From: Symbiobacterium terraclitae
Lineage (GTDB): Bacteria > Bacillota > Sulfobacillia > Symbiobacteriales > Symbiobacteriaceae
Length of the DNA: 64,000 nt
Direction of reading: 5' to 3'
NCBI RefSeq assembly: GCF_017874315.1
Contig: NZ_JAGGLG010000007.1
Coordinates: 1 to 64,000, forward strand
Shown here: positions 7,233 to 14,763 of the stretch, piece after piece
Layout of the letters: each line of letters opens with the position of its first letter
How positions within the stretch are numbered: position 1 is the first letter of the stretch
Translations under genes and position numbers: made by a program
The notes under the pieces: generated by a model
Told to the model about the DNA's origin: nothing
Seen by the model: only the letters and a program-made list of their open reading frames with translations
Database searches by the model: none

Positions 7233-8156
7233 CTATCGCTCCACGGGAGCATGGCTGCGCAGCGAGACCGAACCGCTGTTGGCCCGGATCTGCACTCGCG
7301 GCCCTCCGCCTCCGTACGTGGCCACCATGCCCGAGCGCACGTCGCCGGTCGAGGGTGCTGCAGGCAGGTCGCTCTCGAAGCTGCCGCTCCGCACGCGCAC
7401 GTCCAGTTCGAACCCGGCGCCCGCGGGCAGGTCCAGGAGCAGGCGGCCCGAGGACTGGTCGACCCGCACCGGTCCGGGGAGGCTGGCGAAGTCAACCGAC
7501 AGGTTGCCGGAGGAGAGCTGCGCCTCCAGGGGCCCGGAGAACCGGTCGAGGCGGACTGCGCCGGAAGCCTGGTGGAGCCGGGCCTCGCCGGCCGTGACCC
7601 CCTCGGCGGAGAGCTGGCCGGACCGGACCGTGAGGCTGAGCGCGCCCGCGGCGAGGTCGGTCAGTTCGACCCACCCGGAGCGAAGCTCCAGTTCCAGCGC
7701 CCTGAGCGAGGTACCGCCGACGGGCGGTCCGCTGATCACCAGCGCGCCGGAACGGACCTGCGTGCCAAGGGCTCCGTCGAACGCGCCGGGAAGGCGCACC
7801 TCCAGGACGGCCTGGTCGGACCAGGGCGGCCACGTCCACCAGGGACGGGCGGCGCGGATGCGCAGTTCGCTCCCCCTGCGATCGAGCCGCAGGGCAGCCC
7901 GGTCGGCGCCCGGGCCCTGCATCGACACGGCCAGGTCCTGCCGGTCCTCGACGTGGATGCGGACCTCACCGCTCCCGGATGTGATGAACACCCGGTCGAT
8001 ATCGGAGATGGGGATGCTGGACGAGGGCGAGGGGCTGGCCAGCAGCCAGTCGCCCACGGCGCTGTCGGCCACGGCCTGGCCGATGAGGAGCACGCCCAGC
8101 AGGAGCATGATGGCGCCGATCGTCCGCCGCAGGGTGACCCCCCCTTTCCTTATCAT
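7233..8156 (-). CDS. DUF4097-type beta-repeat membrane or secreted protein
   Basis: This protein of about 307 aa has one N-terminal hydrophobic segment (about residues 10-31), then a repetitive beta-solenoid-like body. Its strands have the rhythm VRSGxL, LSSGNL, VRSGSF and ANSGSV, typical of DUF4097 proteins found beside LiaF/PspC-like genes. It is expected outside the membrane. ATG 8156 has a poor ribosome site and lies in a direct repeat. CTG 8132 is 5 nt after a strong AGGAAAGGGGGGG and would start the protein LRRTIGAIMLLLG; it may be the true start. It probably belongs to the same regulon as the LiaFSR-like genes downstream. Confidence 0.7.
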   Translation of the reverse strand: MIRKGGVTLRRTIGAIMLLLGVLLIGQAVADSAVGDWLLASPSPSSSIPISDIDRVFITSGSGEVRIHVEDRQDLAVSMQGPGADRAALRLDRRGSELRIRAARPWWTWPPWSDQAVLEVRLPGAFDGALGTQVRSGALVISGPPVGGTSLRALELELRSGWVELTDLAAGALSLTVRSGQLSAEGVTAGEARLHQASGAVRLDRFSGPLEAQLSSGNLSVDFASLPGPVRVDQSSGRLLLDLPAGAGFELDVRVRSGSFESDLPAAPSTGDVRSGMVATYGGGGPRVQIRANSGSVSLRSHAPVER

Positions 8157-8188
8157 CGCCTTTGACGATCATGATCGCTTTTGACGAT
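8155..8188 (-). promoter_or_regulatory. Tandem 15-bp direct repeat (candidate operator)
   Basis: ATCGCCTTTGACGAT (8155-8169) and ATCGCTTTTGACGAT (8174-8188) differ at one base and are spaced 19 bp apart, close to two helical turns. The centre holds the palindrome CGATCATGATCG. This fits a repressor bound side by side across the promoter or leader of the DUF4097 gene. Confidence 0.5.
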
Positions 8189-8235
8189 AGCAGAGCGGTG
8201 CGGCAAGCGGAAGGAGACGAGCGTTGGATTCTTCC

Positions 8236-8251
8236 TACGACCCGGGTCGTA
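8236..8251. promoter_or_regulatory. Perfect palindrome TACGACCCGGGTCGTA (second copy of the shared motif)
   Basis: TACGACC-CG-GGTCGTA is a perfect 16-bp palindrome 80 bp upstream of the DUF4097 gene. It shares both arms with the site at 4317-4332. The position fits activation of the DUF4097-LiaF-kinase-regulator cluster by its own response regulator. Confidence 0.55.
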
Positions 8252-8365
8252 TGTGCGGGATGGCAGCAGCAGTCGCCAACCAGCTGGCCGGCATCGCGAC
8301 ACATCGAAGCATTCCCTAAGCAACGGGGGCAGTCTACCCGCAACCGCCACCGGCATCAACACCCC

Positions 8366-8590
8366 ACCCGGACTGGCCGGCGGCGGAGACGCAGTGGCTT
8401 CACGCACAGCACCACGCTGCGGCATCGGCGTCTGCGGCATCGGCGGCGCCCGGAGTGGCCCGGCCGGCGAAGACACACGAGCCCACGCACAACAGCAGCC
8501 CGCAGCATCGGCGGCACCCGGACTGGCCCGACGGGCGGAGACAAACGCGCCCACGCACAGCAGCAGCCCGCGGCAGCGATGCCGCGGGCT
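8366..8590. repeat. About 68-bp tandem repeat, three copies
   Basis: Copies start near 8366, 8447 and 8515; each begins with CCCGGACTGGCC or a close variant and includes CCCACGCACAGCAGCAGCCCG or a relative. The last two are 68 bp apart; the first is about 80 bp long because of a small internal duplication of GGCATCGGCG. They occupy most of the gene-free 8157-8617 stretch, and the final copy ends inside the terminator at 8565-8590. Confidence 0.75.
8565..8590 (-). terminator. Hairpin terminator of the ABC exporter operon
   Basis: AGCCCGCGGCA and TGCCGCGGGCT form an 11-bp perfect stem with a 4-nt loop, 27 bp past the stop of the gene ending at 8618. There is no strong T-tract, so part of its role may be mRNA protection. 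Confidence 0.6.
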
Positions 8591-8617
8591 TCACGGTATG
8601 CACAGAACAACCAGCGT

Positions 8618-9568
8618 TCACCGGTGGCGGCGCACGGCGTCCAGCGGATCCAGCCACGCCGCCAGAAGCGCCGGCGGCAGGGCGGCCAGTGTGGATGCCA
8701 GCGTCGTCCCGGCGCACGCCAGTCCGAGCAGGGCGAGCAGGTGCAGCCCGCCCAGGTGGCGGAGCAGCCCGGCCGTCGCCGGCAGCAGGTGCAGGACGCC
8801 TGCGGCCAGCAGCCCGCCCAGGAGCCCGCCGGCCAGCGCCACGGCGGCCGACTCGCCCAGCGTCAGGGCCACCAGGTACCCCCGTGTGGCGCCCATCGCC
8901 CGCAGCATGCCGAGCTCCGTGCGGCGCTGCCCCGTTCGGACCGACGCCAGGAGCCCGCTGACCAGCGCGGCCCCCAGTGCGGCGACCGCCGCCGCCCGAC
9001 CGAGGTGCCGCACCAGCGGCTGCAGGTCGGTGAGCACGTGGCGGGTCGCCTGCTCGCCCACCACCGCCGCGGCCTCGGGGAGCTCCTCCGCCAGGATCGC
9101 CCGGACCATCATGGCCGACTCCCAGAACTCGAGCCGGAGGAGCAGGAGCGAGGCCCTGTCGCCAGCCGGCTCCCCAGCGCCGCCCCGGGAGAGGTCCACC
9201 GCCTCCAGGGCGCGCAGCCCGAGAATCCCGGCGCCCTCGATGGCGGCCCGCCACCGGGCCACGTCGATGGCCGGCACGATCGGATCGGTCGTCCGGTTGG
9301 CCAGCCACTGCTCCGCCAGCTGCTCGTGCCCGGGCAGGACCAGCACCATGTCGGCACCCAGGTCCTCGAGCCCGCGCTCCAGCATCCGCCCCATGGCCTG
9401 GAAGAGCCCCAGCCCGCCGACGAGCGCCGCGGCGGCCAGGAGTCCCGCCAACAGCCCGGCAGCCGCCTGCCAGGGAGACCGGCGCAGCCCTGCGCGGATC
9501 AGGCCGCCGAGCCCCACGGGGCTCGGCCTCACACCGCCGCGACCCACAGATCCGCCCTCAGGACGCAC
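8618..9568 (-). CDS. FtsX-like ABC transporter permease (second subunit)
   Basis: A 316-aa permease. One membrane helix (about residues 37-58) precedes an external domain (60-200), then three helices at about 207-228, 250-275 and 283-306. The FtsX phrase RRTELGMLRAMGATRGYL precedes the third helix. The start is GTG 9568, which overlaps the ATPase stop by 11 bp. It pairs with the larger permease at 10240 and the ATPase at 9558 to form a MacB-type exporter or mechanotransmission complex. Confidence 0.78.
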   Translation of the reverse strand: MRPEGGSVGRGGVRPSPVGLGGLIRAGLRRSPWQAAAGLLAGLLAAAALVGGLGLFQAMGRMLERGLEDLGADMVLVLPGHEQLAEQWLANRTTDPIVPAIDVARWRAAIEGAGILGLRALEAVDLSRGGAGEPAGDRASLLLLRLEFWESAMMVRAILAEELPEAAAVVGEQATRHVLTDLQPLVRHLGRAAAVAALGAALVSGLLASVRTGQRRTELGMLRAMGATRGYLVALTLGESAAVALAGGLLGGLLAAGVLHLLPATAGLLRHLGGLHLLALLGLACAGTTLASTLAALPPALLAAWLDPLDAVRRHR

Positions 9569-10226
9569 AGCTGACCCTTCCCTGGCTGAGCACCAGGTGG
9601 CGGCCGGCCGTCGGGACCAGCTCGCTGCTGTGCGTCACCATCACCACGGTGGTGCCGGCCCGGTTCTCCTCCTGGAAGAGGGCGACGATGGCGCGCTCGG
9701 TCTCCTCGTCCAGGTCGGCGGTGGGCTCGTCGGCCAGCAGCACCTCGGGCCGGTTCAGCAGGGCCCGGGCCACGGCGACCCGCTTCTGCTGGCCCCCCGA
9801 AAGCTGCCAGGGCAGCCGGTCTGCGTAGTCCGCCAGCCCGACGCGCTCCAGCAGCTCCAGCGCCCGCCGCCAGGTGCCCCCCTCCCCCGGCGGCAGGAAG
9901 GAGGCAGGGAGCATCAGGTTCTCCATGACCGTGAGCGTGGGGATCAGGCTGGCGAATTGGAAGACGAACCCGATGTGGCGGGCGCGGAAGCGCGCCCGGT
10001 CCCTGTCGGAGAGCGACCAGAGGTCCTGGCCCATCACCGTGACCCGGCCCTCGTCCGGACGGGTCAGGCCGCCCATCAGGGCCAGCAGCGTGGACTTCCC
10101 GGCCCCCGACCGGCCGGTGACCATGACGAACTCGCCGGGCTCGATCCGGGCGCACAGCGGCTCGACGGCCACCACCCGCTGCCGCCCGGCCCGGTAGGTC
10201 TTGGTCACCTCGTAGAGCTGGATCAC
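9558..10226 (-). CDS. ABC transporter ATP-binding protein (LolD/MacB type)
   Basis: A 222-aa ATPase. Walker A is GRSGAGKST (about residues 37-45), the signature is LSGGQQKR, Walker B is [12 protein letters not shown], and the H-loop is VMVTHS. It starts at GTG 10226, behind AGGGGGG about 8 nt upstream, and directly follows the first FtsX-type permease. Substrate is unknown. Confidence 0.85.
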   Translation of the reverse strand: MIQLYEVTKTYRAGRQRVVAVEPLCARIEPGEFVMVTGRSGAGKSTLLALMGGLTRPDEGRVTVMGQDLWSLSDRDRARFRARHIGFVFQFASLIPTLTVMENLMLPASFLPPGEGGTWRRALELLERVGLADYADRLPWQLSGGQQKRVAVARALLNRPEVLLADEPTADLDEETERAIVALFQEENRAGTTVVMVTHSSELVPTAGRHLVLSQGRVSCAS

Positions 10227-10239
10227 CGGGCGAACCCCC

Positions 10240-11451
10240 CTATCGTGCGAAGATGGCCTCGTGGGGCTCCAGCCGGGCCAGGCGCAGGGCCGGACCGGCC
10301 GCGGCCAGGACGCCCCCTGCGGCGCAGAGCAGCACCACCCCGGCCGCCAGCAGCATCTGCTCACCCGGCGGCGGGTAGAGGAAGGGCAGGGTGTAGGAGA
10401 CCATGATCGCCTCCTTGAACAGGGCGTAGACCGCCCCGCCGCCCACGACGCCGGCGGTCCCGCCCAGGGCGCCCAGCAGGGCCGCCTCCAGGAGCAGCGC
10501 ACGCACGGACTGGCCCGCGGTCGCGCCCATCGCCCGGAGCAGGCCGATCTCCCGGGAGCGCTCCTGGGCGATGGCGAAAAAGAGAATGAGGAAGAGCAGG
10601 AGCGCGATCACCAGCAGCGCCAGGGTGATCGGGACCAGGCCCGCCATCAGGGCCCCCAGGTCGTCGGCGACGCCCCGGGCGATCTGGCCGGCGGTGATCA
10701 CCGCGACCCCGTCCAGCCGCTGTGCGATCTCCTCCGCCACCGCGGGGGCATCGGCGGGGTCATCCAGCGCCACGAGGATCGCCGACACGTGCCCCTGGGG
10801 GATCTCCAGGGGCTCGGTTGCCAGCTCGTGAGAGCGCGCCGCGATCTCCCACACCGCCTCGGCCGGCAGGAAGACGGTCTCGTCCATGCCCATGCCCGTG
10901 GGATCGAGCCGGGCGGCCAGCCGGAAGGTCGAACCGTAGAAGAGGAGCGGGTCGCCCGTCAGGCCGAGGATGTGGTTGCCGACCAGCACCTCGTCCGGGG
11001 CCAGCTCGCGCCCCAGCTCGTGCCGCAGCCACGGCTTCACCGTGAAGTCGGTGGCCGGGTCGTAGCCCACCAGCATCAGGTGACCGGTGCAGCAGGCCGA
11101 CGAGGCCAGCGTCTCCACGAAGATCTGCGGGGAGGCGGCCTCCACCCCCTCGATGGACCGGATCTCGGCCAGCGCCTCCTCGCCTTCCATATAGAAGGCC
11201 GCGGGCAGGCCCATCACCAGGGCGGTGTGCGTCTGCTCGACCGCCCCCTCGGGCACCACCATCAGGTCGGCGCCGAGGCGGTCCAGCCCGCGTGTGACCG
11301 CATGGCTGACCCCCCGTCCGATCAGCCCGCCTGCGAACGCCGTGCCTGCGACGACCATCACGCCCAGCAGCACGGCCAGCGTGCGGCCGGGATTGCGCAG
11401 GAGGTTCCGCGCCGCCAGCCGCACCAGCCCCGGGGCCAGACTAGACCGCAC
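10240..11451 (-). CDS. FtsX-like ABC transporter permease (first subunit)
   Basis: A 403-aa permease. An N-terminal helix (about 23-46) is followed by a MacB-like external domain (about 50-270) and three C-terminal helices (about 275-305, 325-350, 365-390). RSREIGLLRAMGATAGQSV is the conserved FtsX phrase. The external domain has a Cys pair (SSACCTGH) that could bind metal or form a disulfide; this is inference. The start is GTG 11451, overlapping the DUF4418 gene stop by 11 bp. No N-terminal ATPase is fused. Confidence 0.8.
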   Translation of the reverse strand: MRSSLAPGLVRLAARNLLRNPGRTLAVLLGVMVVAGTAFAGGLIGRGVSHAVTRGLDRLGADLMVVPEGAVEQTHTALVMGLPAAFYMEGEEALAEIRSIEGVEAASPQIFVETLASSACCTGHLMLVGYDPATDFTVKPWLRHELGRELAPDEVLVGNHILGLTGDPLLFYGSTFRLAARLDPTGMGMDETVFLPAEAVWEIAARSHELATEPLEIPQGHVSAILVALDDPADAPAVAEEIAQRLDGVAVITAGQIARGVADDLGALMAGLVPITLALLVIALLLFLILFFAIAQERSREIGLLRAMGATAGQSVRALLLEAALLGALGGTAGVVGGGAVYALFKEAIMVSYTLPFLYPPPGEQMLLAAGVVLLCAAGGVLAAAGPALRLARLEPHEAIFAR

Positions 11452-11890
11452 TGCGTCCCACCCCTGTCGGAATCAGCGCTTCGAACCGCACGGTGCCCAG
11501 CAGGCCGGCCAGCACGGTGATGCCGCCGATGAGCAGGGCGCCGGGCTTGAAGCTGAGGTTGCAGACCATGCCCTGCATGGCGCAGGTGGGAACGAGCCAG
11601 ACGGGGATGTTGATCATCAGGACCCCCGCGCCGGCAACGGCCAGGGAGAGCCCCCGCACCGAGTCAGGGAAGACGTAGGCGAAGAGGCCGATCAGCGCCA
11701 CCAGCGCGCCTACGCCCTGAAACGCCCGTTCTGACCAGTGGCAGCGCATCGGCATCATTCCGCCGCCGGCGGTCTGCACCATGTGCCCCGCGTCCCCGCA
11801 CGTGTGCAGCAGGTAGTGGGACGCCAGCACCGCCCCGCCGCCGAGGACGATGAACAGCAGTGGCCGCCAGTCGCGAAACCGGCTACGCAC
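11441..11890 (-). CDS. DUF4418 family membrane protein
   Basis: A 149-aa protein with four hydrophobic segments. Conserved-looking Cys and His residues occur in extra-helical parts: HTCGDAGHMV, MRCHWSE, and PTCAMQGMVCN. These match DUF4418, a family often next to FtsX-type ABC genes. The start GTG 11890 follows GGGAGGGTGG. It is the first gene of the operon DUF4418-permease-ATPase-permease. The Cys/His pattern hints at metal binding, but the substrate is not established. Confidence 0.7.
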   Translation of the reverse strand: MRSRFRDWRPLLFIVLGGGAVLASHYLLHTCGDAGHMVQTAGGGMMPMRCHWSERAFQGVGALVALIGLFAYVFPDSVRGLSLAVAGAGVLMINIPVWLVPTCAMQGMVCNLSFKPGALLIGGITVLAGLLGTVRFEALIPTGVGRSAV

Positions 11891-11937
11891 GACAAACCAC
11901 CCTCCCGTGGACGAGCCGAAACGGTTAGTTTAGTTTG

Positions 11938-11966
11938 ACGTTATCTTCCTTGGTTGGCCGGTGCAA
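11938..11966 (-). promoter_or_regulatory. Promoter of the DUF4418/FtsX operon
   Basis: On the minus strand TTGCAC, a 17-bp spacer and TAACGT lie about 50 bp upstream of the GTG start at 11890. Confidence 0.5.
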
Positions 11967-12024
11967 TACGCTCTCCGCCTGACCCCCTGCCGCGGGCATC
12001 GGGTCGAGATACTACAAGAAGATC

Positions 12025-12057
12025 GGGGCGGTCGGAGTGCGCGCCTCCGACCGCCCC
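12025..12057 (-). terminator. Terminator after the small membrane protein
   Basis: A 13-bp perfect stem, GGGGCGGTCGGAG with CTCCGACCGCCCC, and a 7-nt loop. On the minus strand it is followed by GATCTTCTTGT. It lies 19 bp beyond the gene ending at 12076 and closes the gene cluster that begins upstream at polA. Confidence 0.75.
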
Positions 12058-12075
12058 CTTACCCCGGTCCGGGGC

Positions 12076-12282
12076 CTAGTGGAACGCCCAGCGGAACAGG
12101 AAGTAGACGGCCAGCAGGACGCCGATCATCACCAGCACGACGGGCAGGAGCACCTGGTAGGCGGCGATGATCATCGCGAGGGTGTCCGTCCACGTAAACC
12201 GCGGCAGCTCCTCCTTCTGCGTCTCCTGCCCCGCCCGGGCCGCCCGGCGCCGGGCCAGTTCGTCGTGATCCGAGTAACCCAT
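12076..12282 (-). CDS. Small single-span membrane protein
   Basis: A 68-aa protein: a polar, charged N-terminus (GYSDHDELARRRAARAG) and one long hydrophobic segment at about residues 35-65. No family is recognised. It follows the lytic transglycosylase gene by 23 bp and lies before the terminator at 12025, so it is the last gene of the polA-mutM-coaE group. Confidence 0.6.
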   Translation of the reverse strand: MGYSDHDELARRRAARAGQETQKEELPRFTWTDTLAMIIAAYQVLLPVVLVMIGVLLAVYFLFRWAFH

Positions 12283-12305
12283 CTCCGTCTCCCCCCGTCA
12301 GCCTG

Positions 12306-12869
12306 TCATCGCCACTCCCCATAGAGGAAGCGGTACCGCTTCTGATCGCGCAGCACCGCGGCAACGTAATGCCGGGTCTCCGGGAAAGGGATCTGCGCAA
12401 CCTCGCCCGTCCACCGGCGTTCGCTCAGCCAGGTGTTCACGTTCGTCAGCCCGCCGTTGTAGGCGGCGAGCGCCAGTACCGGGTCGCCGGCGAACTCCCT
12501 GAGCAGCGCCGCCAGATACCAGCAGCCCACCCGGATATTGTACTCGGGCTCGTAGAGGAAGTCGTCCTGGTAGGGCAGGCCCATCTGCTCGGCCACCCAG
12601 CGTCCGGTTTCTGGCATGATCTGCATGAGCCCCCGCGCGCCCTGGGGCGAGGTGGCCTTGGGGCGGAACCTGGACTCCGCGCGGATCACGGCCGCCACCA
12701 GGTAGGGGTCGAGGCCGTGCTCCCCGCCGCACCGTGCGATCTGGGGCCGGTAGTTCACCGGGTACCACTCCATGAGCGCCAGCCGGGCGCCCAGCGCGAG
12801 CGCAGACGAGCAAACGAGCACCGCCAGCCACAGGCCGAGGCGGCGCCTCGGTCGCAACCCGGGCATCAT
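12306..12869 (-). CDS. Lytic transglycosylase, SLT domain
   Basis: A 187-aa protein with an N-terminal signal anchor (about residues 11-30) and an SLT domain (about 42-180). E65 in AESRFRP is the catalytic glutamate; GARGLMQIMPET and ALAAYNGG are the family's other motifs. It cleaves peptidoglycan glycan strands outside the membrane with 1,6-anhydro-muramyl ends. ATG 12869 overlaps the coaE stop (ATGA), so the two genes are coupled. Confidence 0.85.
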   Translation of the reverse strand: MMPGLRPRRRLGLWLAVLVCSSALALGARLALMEWYPVNYRPQIARCGGEHGLDPYLVAAVIRAESRFRPKATSPQGARGLMQIMPETGRWVAEQMGLPYQDDFLYEPEYNIRVGCWYLAALLREFAGDPVLALAAYNGGLTNVNTWLSERRWTGEVAQIPFPETRHYVAAVLRDQKRYRFLYGEWR

Positions 12870-13492
12870 CCGCCCTCCCCTGATCCGACTCCGTCCGCAT
12901 CTCCCAACACGGCCTGCCAGGCGGCCAGCACCTGCGCACGCGTCTCTGCCAGGCCGCCCCGGTTGTCGATCACCCGGTCGGCCCGCCGGGCCTTCTCTTC
13001 CAGGTCGCCCTGGGCGGCGATGCGCGCCTCGGCCTCCTCGGGCGAGAGCCCGCTGCGGGCGATGAGGCGCGCCTTCTGAGTGGCGCGGTCCACGTAGACC
13101 ACCCACACCTCGTCCACCAGCCTGTCCCAGCCGCTCTCGTAGAGCAGCGGGATGTCCAGCACTGCGGCGGGACGGCCCTCCCGCCGCAGTGCTTCGACGC
13201 GCCGGAGCATCTCGGCCCGGACCGCCGGGTGGACGATCGCCTCCAGGGCGCGCCGGCGCTCCGGGTCCGCGAAGACCATGCGCCCGAGGGCGGCCCGGTC
13301 CAGCGAGCCGTCCGGGCGCAGGACCCCCGGCCCGAACTCCCGGGCGATGGCGGCCGTCACCTCCGTCCCGGGCTGCTGCAGCTCGTGGACGATGGCGTCT
13401 GCATCGATGACGGGCGCGCCGATCTCCCGCAGGATCGCGGTCACGGTGGACTTTCCGCTGGCGATGGAGCCCGTCAGGCCGATGATGCGCAT
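12866..13492 (-). CDS. coaE: Dephospho-CoA kinase
   Basis: A 208-aa enzyme of normal length. The P-loop GSIASGKST is at residues 7-15; DADAIVHELQQPGT is the conserved CoaE substrate segment and HPAVRAEM follows. It phosphorylates the 3' hydroxyl of dephospho-CoA, the last step of CoA synthesis. It is in the usual Firmicute neighbourhood polA-mutM-coaE, here with a 67-aa gene between mutM and coaE. Confidence 0.93.
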   Translation of the reverse strand: MRIIGLTGSIASGKSTVTAILREIGAPVIDADAIVHELQQPGTEVTAAIAREFGPGVLRPDGSLDRAALGRMVFADPERRRALEAIVHPAVRAEMLRRVEALRREGRPAAVLDIPLLYESGWDRLVDEVWVVYVDRATQKARLIARSGLSPEEAEARIAAQGDLEEKARRADRVIDNRGGLAETRAQVLAAWQAVLGDADGVGSGEGG

Positions 13493-13493
13493 C

Positions 13494-13697
13494 CTAGTCG
13501 CCCTCGATCCGGTAGTCGGCGAACTTCTCGAGGGTGGACTCCCGCAGCTCCTTCTCCGTGTGCACCTCGACGCGCCACTTCCCGCCCGAGAGCGGGCGGA
13601 TCATCATCTCGCCGGAGACGTTGTAGCCGTCCCACAGCTTCTTGACGGTGTCGCGCATCTCCTTTTCGGTCGGGAACTCGAACACGAGGTACTGCAC
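13494..13697 (-). CDS. Small conserved-looking protein, 67 aa
   Basis: Start chosen at GTG 13697 because GGAAGGTGAG lies 5 nt upstream; longer starts at ATG 13721 or upstream have no such site. The protein alternates beta strands and helices (QYLVFEF, EKEMRDTVKKLW, SGEMMIRPL, KWRVEVHTEKELRE), which suggests a small ferredoxin-like alpha/beta fold. Family not recognised. Its stop is one base from the coaE start region, so it is in the same operon. Confidence 0.65.
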   Translation of the reverse strand: MQYLVFEFPTEKEMRDTVKKLWDGYNVSGEMMIRPLSGGKWRVEVHTEKELRESTLEKFADYRIEGD

Positions 13698-13809
13698 AGG
13701 GCTCACCTTCCGTAACATACTTGTCGCGCCCGGACCGCTCATGCGGATGGACTGGGGGCTGCGGTCACCCGGCCGCGCCCAGCCCAGAGGCAAGGGGGGC
13801 GAAGGCGCG

Positions 13810-14763
13810 CTACGAGCGAGCGAGAGGGGCGCCGAGCCCCCTTGCCCCTGGCTTCCGCTCGGGCGGCTCGGCGGCGACCCGGACGCTGTTCCCCCGCCGC
13901 CCGGGACGCGCCCGCCGGGGCTTCAGGGCGACCCCCTCCGGGGCCGGCTGGCACCGAGGGCAGAAGTGGGTCCCGCGCTGGGCCACGACCACCTTCACGA
14001 TCGGCGTGGCGCAGATGGGGCAGGGCTGGCCGGTGCGGTCGAAGACCTGCAGCTCGTCGTACATGTCGCCCTCGTTCCCCTCGCCGTCGCGGTAAAGCGA
14101 GAAGGTGGTCCCCCGCTTCTCCACCGCCGCCGTCAGCACCCGGCGGATGCAGCCGTGCAGCCGGACGACCTCGTCCGGCGCCAACGAGGCGGCCTGCCTG
14201 GCGGGGTGGATCCGGGCGCAGAAAAGCGCCTCGTCGGCGTAGATGTTGCCGAGCCCGGCCACCAGCGCCTGGTTCAGCAGCGCGGCCTTGACCGGCGTGC
14301 GCCGCCCCGCCAGTCCGGCGGCCAGCGCCTCGGGCGTGAACTCGTCCGACAGGGGCTCGGGTCCCAGATTCGCCAGACCGGGCGGTATGCCCTGCCTGTC
14401 AGGGCCCAGCAGGTGGAACCCGCCGAACTTGCGCTGATCGTCGTAGCGGAGCTCCATGCCGTCGTCCAGGTGGAAGACGACGTGCAGGTGCTTCGTGCGG
14501 GGCCGCCCGGGCTCTGTCACGTACAGGTGGCCGCTCATCCGCAGGTGGGCGACCAGCAGGGCCGGCCCCAGGCTGAACAGCAGGTACTTGCCCCTGCGGC
14601 CGATGTCGGTGAACGTGGCGCCCTCCAGTTCGGCGACGAAGGTGTCGGCGTCCGGGTAGTAGATCTGCCGCCGGGTCAGCACCTCAACCCGCTCGATCCG
14701 GCGGCCGACCACGCGCGGGTACAGGGTGCGGCGGACCGTCTCGACCTCCGGCAGCTCAGGCAT
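13810..14763 (-). CDS. mutM: Formamidopyrimidine-DNA glycosylase
   Basis: A 317-aa enzyme. The N-terminal MPELPEVETVRR contains catalytic Pro2 and Glu3. The H2TH region and the zinc finger (CPICATP ... HFCPRCQ) are both present. It removes 8-oxoguanine and formamidopyrimidines and nicks the abasic site. About 45 extra residues, rich in Arg, Pro and Gly, follow the zinc finger and are not part of the family fold; they may be a disordered tail. The start overlaps the polA stop by 8 bp. Confidence 0.93.
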   Translation of the reverse strand: MPELPEVETVRRTLYPRVVGRRIERVEVLTRRQIYYPDADTFVAELEGATFTDIGRRGKYLLFSLGPALLVAHLRMSGHLYVTEPGRPRTKHLHVVFHLDDGMELRYDDQRKFGGFHLLGPDRQGIPPGLANLGPEPLSDEFTPEALAAGLAGRRTPVKAALLNQALVAGLGNIYADEALFCARIHPARQAASLAPDEVVRLHGCIRRVLTAAVEKRGTTFSLYRDGEGNEGDMYDELQVFDRTGQPCPICATPIVKVVVAQRGTHFCPRCQPAPEGVALKPRRARPGRRGNSVRVAAEPPERKPGARGLGAPLARS

